Positions 62,203 to 64,000 of a DNA stretch of 64,000 nt are shown here, piece after piece. How positions within the stretch are numbered: the first letter of the stretch is position 1; the number at the start of each line of letters is the position of its first letter. The notes below the pieces were generated by a model. The model made no database searches. It saw only the letters and a program-made list of their open reading frames with translations, and was not told where the DNA came from. A program made the position numbers and the translations under genes. Source of the DNA: Bin127 sp965243235 (GTDB lineage: Bacteria > Chloroflexota > Dehalococcoidia > Lucifugimonadales > Lucifugimonadaceae); the NCBI GenBank assembly GCA_965243235.1, contig CBDEUI010000004.1, positions 1,054,001-1,118,000 of the forward strand, given 5' to 3'.

Positions 62203-62841
62203 TTACTGGGTCACTGCTGGTGTTGCAGGATGGTTGCGGAATACATCTCGGAGCAATGCTTGAGAATCTTCGAGGAGATCTGGATCGCGCCTAATTGCTT
62301 CGTCAACCATCGTGACTGCCTCGTTGTTTCGATAGCCGAGATTCACTAGGACTGCGACTACATCTGCTCGCGTGTCGGGCATCCGAGCCCTGTGTGCAGC
62401 GGTCTCAATTGGACGGCTGGCTGCTTCGGATACCTTTCCTCGTAACGTTGCGATGATCTTCTGCGCGCCCCGCTGACCGATGCCTGGCATCAGAGTCAGG
62501 GTCACCAAATCCTCGGTTTCAATCGCGTATGCCAACGTTGGGACTGGCATGGTCAGTGCTGAAGCTGCGCGTGCCGGACCGATGCCTTCGACCTGCACGA
62601 ACTGCTCGAAGAAATCTCGATCACCCGCTTCCTCAAACCCCACTAGGGTGGGCATTGGTTGACGCTCAGATACGGAATAGTAGATGTGCAATCCGAGTTC
62701 TTGCCCCTCGTACGGTTGGAGCGCTTCTTCTACAAATACTGGCAATGTAACCGTGTAGCCGACCCCGCTCGCCGTCAGAACCGCTACCCTCGGAGGATTC
62801 TGCTGCACTTGGATAACTTCGCCTTTTAGGTAGGAAATCAT
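62203..62841 (-). CDS. ruvA: Holliday junction DNA-binding protein RuvA
   Basis: This 212-residue tetrameric junction binder starts MISYLKGEVIQVQ, has an OB fold, then helix-hairpin-helix motifs (VEGIGPARAASAL and MPGIGQRGAQKI) and a C-terminal domain III (RADVVAVLVNLGYRNNEA) that contacts RuvB. The length is normal. It lies 14 bases after ruvC. Confidence 0.95.
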   Translation of the reverse strand: MISYLKGEVIQVQQNPPRVAVLTASGVGYTVTLPVFVEEALQPYEGQELGLHIYYSVSERQPMPTLVGFEEAGDRDFFEQFVQVEGIGPARAASALTMPVPTLAYAIETEDLVTLTLMPGIGQRGAQKIIATLRGKVSEAASRPIETAAHRARMPDTRADVVAVLVNLGYRNNEAVTMVDEAIRRDPDLLEDSQALLRDVFRNHPATPAVTQ

Positions 62842-62855
62842 TGTTGGTCTGCCGA

Positions 62856-63359
62856 TCAGTTGGTTTGGGGAGCCCCAGTTACGTGGACGTGACAGATGGC
62901 AATGCCGACCGCATCTGCGACATCGTCTTTGGTGATCTCGGTCGTCAATCCGAGGCGTATGGAGACTGCTCGCTTCATCTGTTCTTTGTCAGCGCGGCCG
63001 CTGCCGGCGACTATGCTCTTGACCCGCGCTGGTTGGTAGTGGTGCACCGGTATGTCGGCGCTTCCGGCTGCCAATATTGCCACGCCACGCGCGTGTCCCA
63101 TAATGATCGCCGTTTTTAGATTCCGGTAACGCGCATGGAGATCCTCAATGGCGACTTCATCGGGTTCAAACTCTTCAATCACTTCGGACAGCGTCGAATT
63201 TATCGTCTTCAAGCGCTGTTCCAAGGAGTCGCTGGATTTTGTCCGGATGAGACCGCCTTCGAGCAACGAGACACTACCCCGAGAATCGGCGGTAACTACC
63301 GCGTATCCTGTGGTCGTCAATGCAGGGTCGATGCCCAGTATCGTGCGATTTCCTGTCAT
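62856..63359 (-). CDS. ruvC: Crossover junction endonuclease RuvC
   Basis: RuvC resolves Holliday junctions. ATG 63359 gives 167 residues, the family norm; the open frame from 63464 adds 35 unrelated residues. Acidic catalytic residues are in LGIDPALTTTGYAVV, VAIEDLHARY and DDVADAVGIAICH. It forms the promoter-proximal gene of a ruvC-ruvA-ruvB set, divergent from the acyl-CoA dehydrogenase gene. Confidence 0.95.
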   Translation of the reverse strand: MTGNRTILGIDPALTTTGYAVVTADSRGSVSLLEGGLIRTKSSDSLEQRLKTINSTLSEVIEEFEPDEVAIEDLHARYRNLKTAIIMGHARGVAILAAGSADIPVHHYQPARVKSIVAGSGRADKEQMKRAVSIRLGLTTEITKDDVADAVGIAICHVHVTGAPQTN

Positions 63360-63517
63360 GCGTCCCGATTGCGGGAATCGAAAGATGGAGCGATAAGCAA
63401 ATTTTAACGCCCAATCTGACCATGCGACCCTTACATCAACTCTGATGATCCATATTTCCGACACTTAGAATTACACCAACTCGCCCACGAACCAGTTTTC
63501 CAAAATAGACCGTCACT

Positions 63518-64000
63518 ATGCAACCTTTCTACAACGAGCAACAGCAGATGCTTGCGGCGACTGTCCGCGAGTTCGCCGAGAATGACCTGGCGCCACTGGC
63601 CGACGATGTCGACACGAAAGAGGAGTTTCCGAAACAGCAGTTCGCGGCGCTGGCGGAGATGGGTCTGACTGGATTGCTGACTTCGCCGGAGCTTGGTGGC
63701 GCGGGTATGGGCTATCGCGATTTCATGGTGGTTCTAGAAGAGATTGGGGCCGTTTGCGGGAGTACCAGCACTGTGCTTATCACGCATACTTCGCTGGGTT
63801 CAGAGACGATTAACCGTTTCGGATCCGATGAGCAGCGCGAGCGTTGGATGCCGAGTCTGGCGGGCGGTAAGAAGATTGCTGCTTTTGCTCTGACTGAGCC
63901 GCAGACGGGCTCTGATGCTTTGGGATTGCAGACGACGATCGTTGATGAAGGCGAGTTTTACGTGCTGAACGGCAGCAAGTTGTTCATCACCAACGCCTCC
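63518..64000 (+). CDS. Acyl-CoA dehydrogenase (N-terminal part)
   Basis: The frame is open from ATG 63518 to the window end (161 codons). The product is an acyl-CoA dehydrogenase N-terminal and middle domain: MLAATVREFAENDLAPLADDVD, GLTGLLTSPELGGAGMGYRDF, MPSLAGGKKIAAFALTEPQTGSDALGLQT, and LNGSKLFITNAS. ALTEPxxGSD is the FAD/substrate loop of the family. The C-terminal domain with the catalytic Glu lies beyond the window, so substrate class cannot be judged. Confidence 0.93.
   Translation, partial: MQPFYNEQQQMLAATVREFAENDLAPLADDVDTKEEFPKQQFAALAEMGLTGLLTSPELGGAGMGYRDFMVVLEEIGAVCGSTSTVLITHTSLGSETINRFGSDEQRERWMPSLAGGKKIAAFALTEPQTGSDALGLQTTIVDEGEFYVLNGSKLFITNAS

Overview
The window looks like a chromosomal segment of a Chloroflexota bacterium, probably a Dehalococcoidia or SAR202-type lineage. 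I infer this from the style of the lipoprotein peptide-binding proteins (a Val/Glu-rich or Ala/Pro-rich linker after the lipobox), the Thr/Pro-stalked surface proteins, and the mix of core genes with acetamidase, NIPSNAP, FIST, thiolase/DUF35 and HemQ-like genes. No rRNA, intact tRNA, CRISPR array, prophage or transposase was seen.

Layout. 1-5055: end of rplM, rpsI, two paralogous Thr/Pro-stalked surface proteins, a metal-site-less MBL-fold protein and a DUF488 protein. 5202-9205: hrcA-dnaJ-prmA-rsmE, without grpE or dnaK. 9625-13609: a peptide-type ABC importer (binding protein and two permeases, no ATPase). 13658-20675 (minus strand): thiolase-like protein, two small membrane paralogues, a DUF35 protein without its zinc ribbon, argF, der, plsY, and gpsA apparently starting at ATT. 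20817-28363: Tag-like glycosylase, 2-hydroxyacid dehydrogenase, NIPSNAP, panB, and a tight operon of acetamidase, methyltransferase-like, VOC and class III aminotransferase genes. 28524-36000: FIST protein, DUF4143 ATPase, APH-like kinase, two SDRs, nitroreductase, and a split nucleotidyltransferase/CinA-like pair. 36145-41426: a second ATPase-less peptide-type importer followed by a cupredoxin-like lipoprotein. 41566-48503 (minus strand): thiS, clpX, clpP, tig, aspS, bioY and an Lrp regulator. 48885-54346: HesB-type protein, ferredoxin, HemQ-like, TIM-barrel isomerase, sulfite/nitrite reductase, DapA-like aldolase. 55508-64000: zinc-ribbon membrane protein, GNAT, a heterodimeric ABC exporter, ruvB-ruvA-ruvC, and the start of an acyl-CoA dehydrogenase.

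The most unusual signal is a sequence of about 665 bp present twice in opposite orientations (23401-24070 on plus, 54558-55221 on minus). Both copies begin with TTGAC(A/T)-N16-TAATAT although the spacers differ. Both continue at once into a hairpin whose sequence differs but whose pairing is kept. The body is nearly identical, rich in hairpins, and holds no reading frame that stays open in both copies. I propose a multicopy structured non-coding RNA with its own promoter. I do not recognise it as a known RNA class, and no protein partner sits beside both copies.

Short palindromic repeats (at least three module types, often in the same order) fill many intergenic gaps. One of these modules also forms a hairpin inside the RNA candidate.
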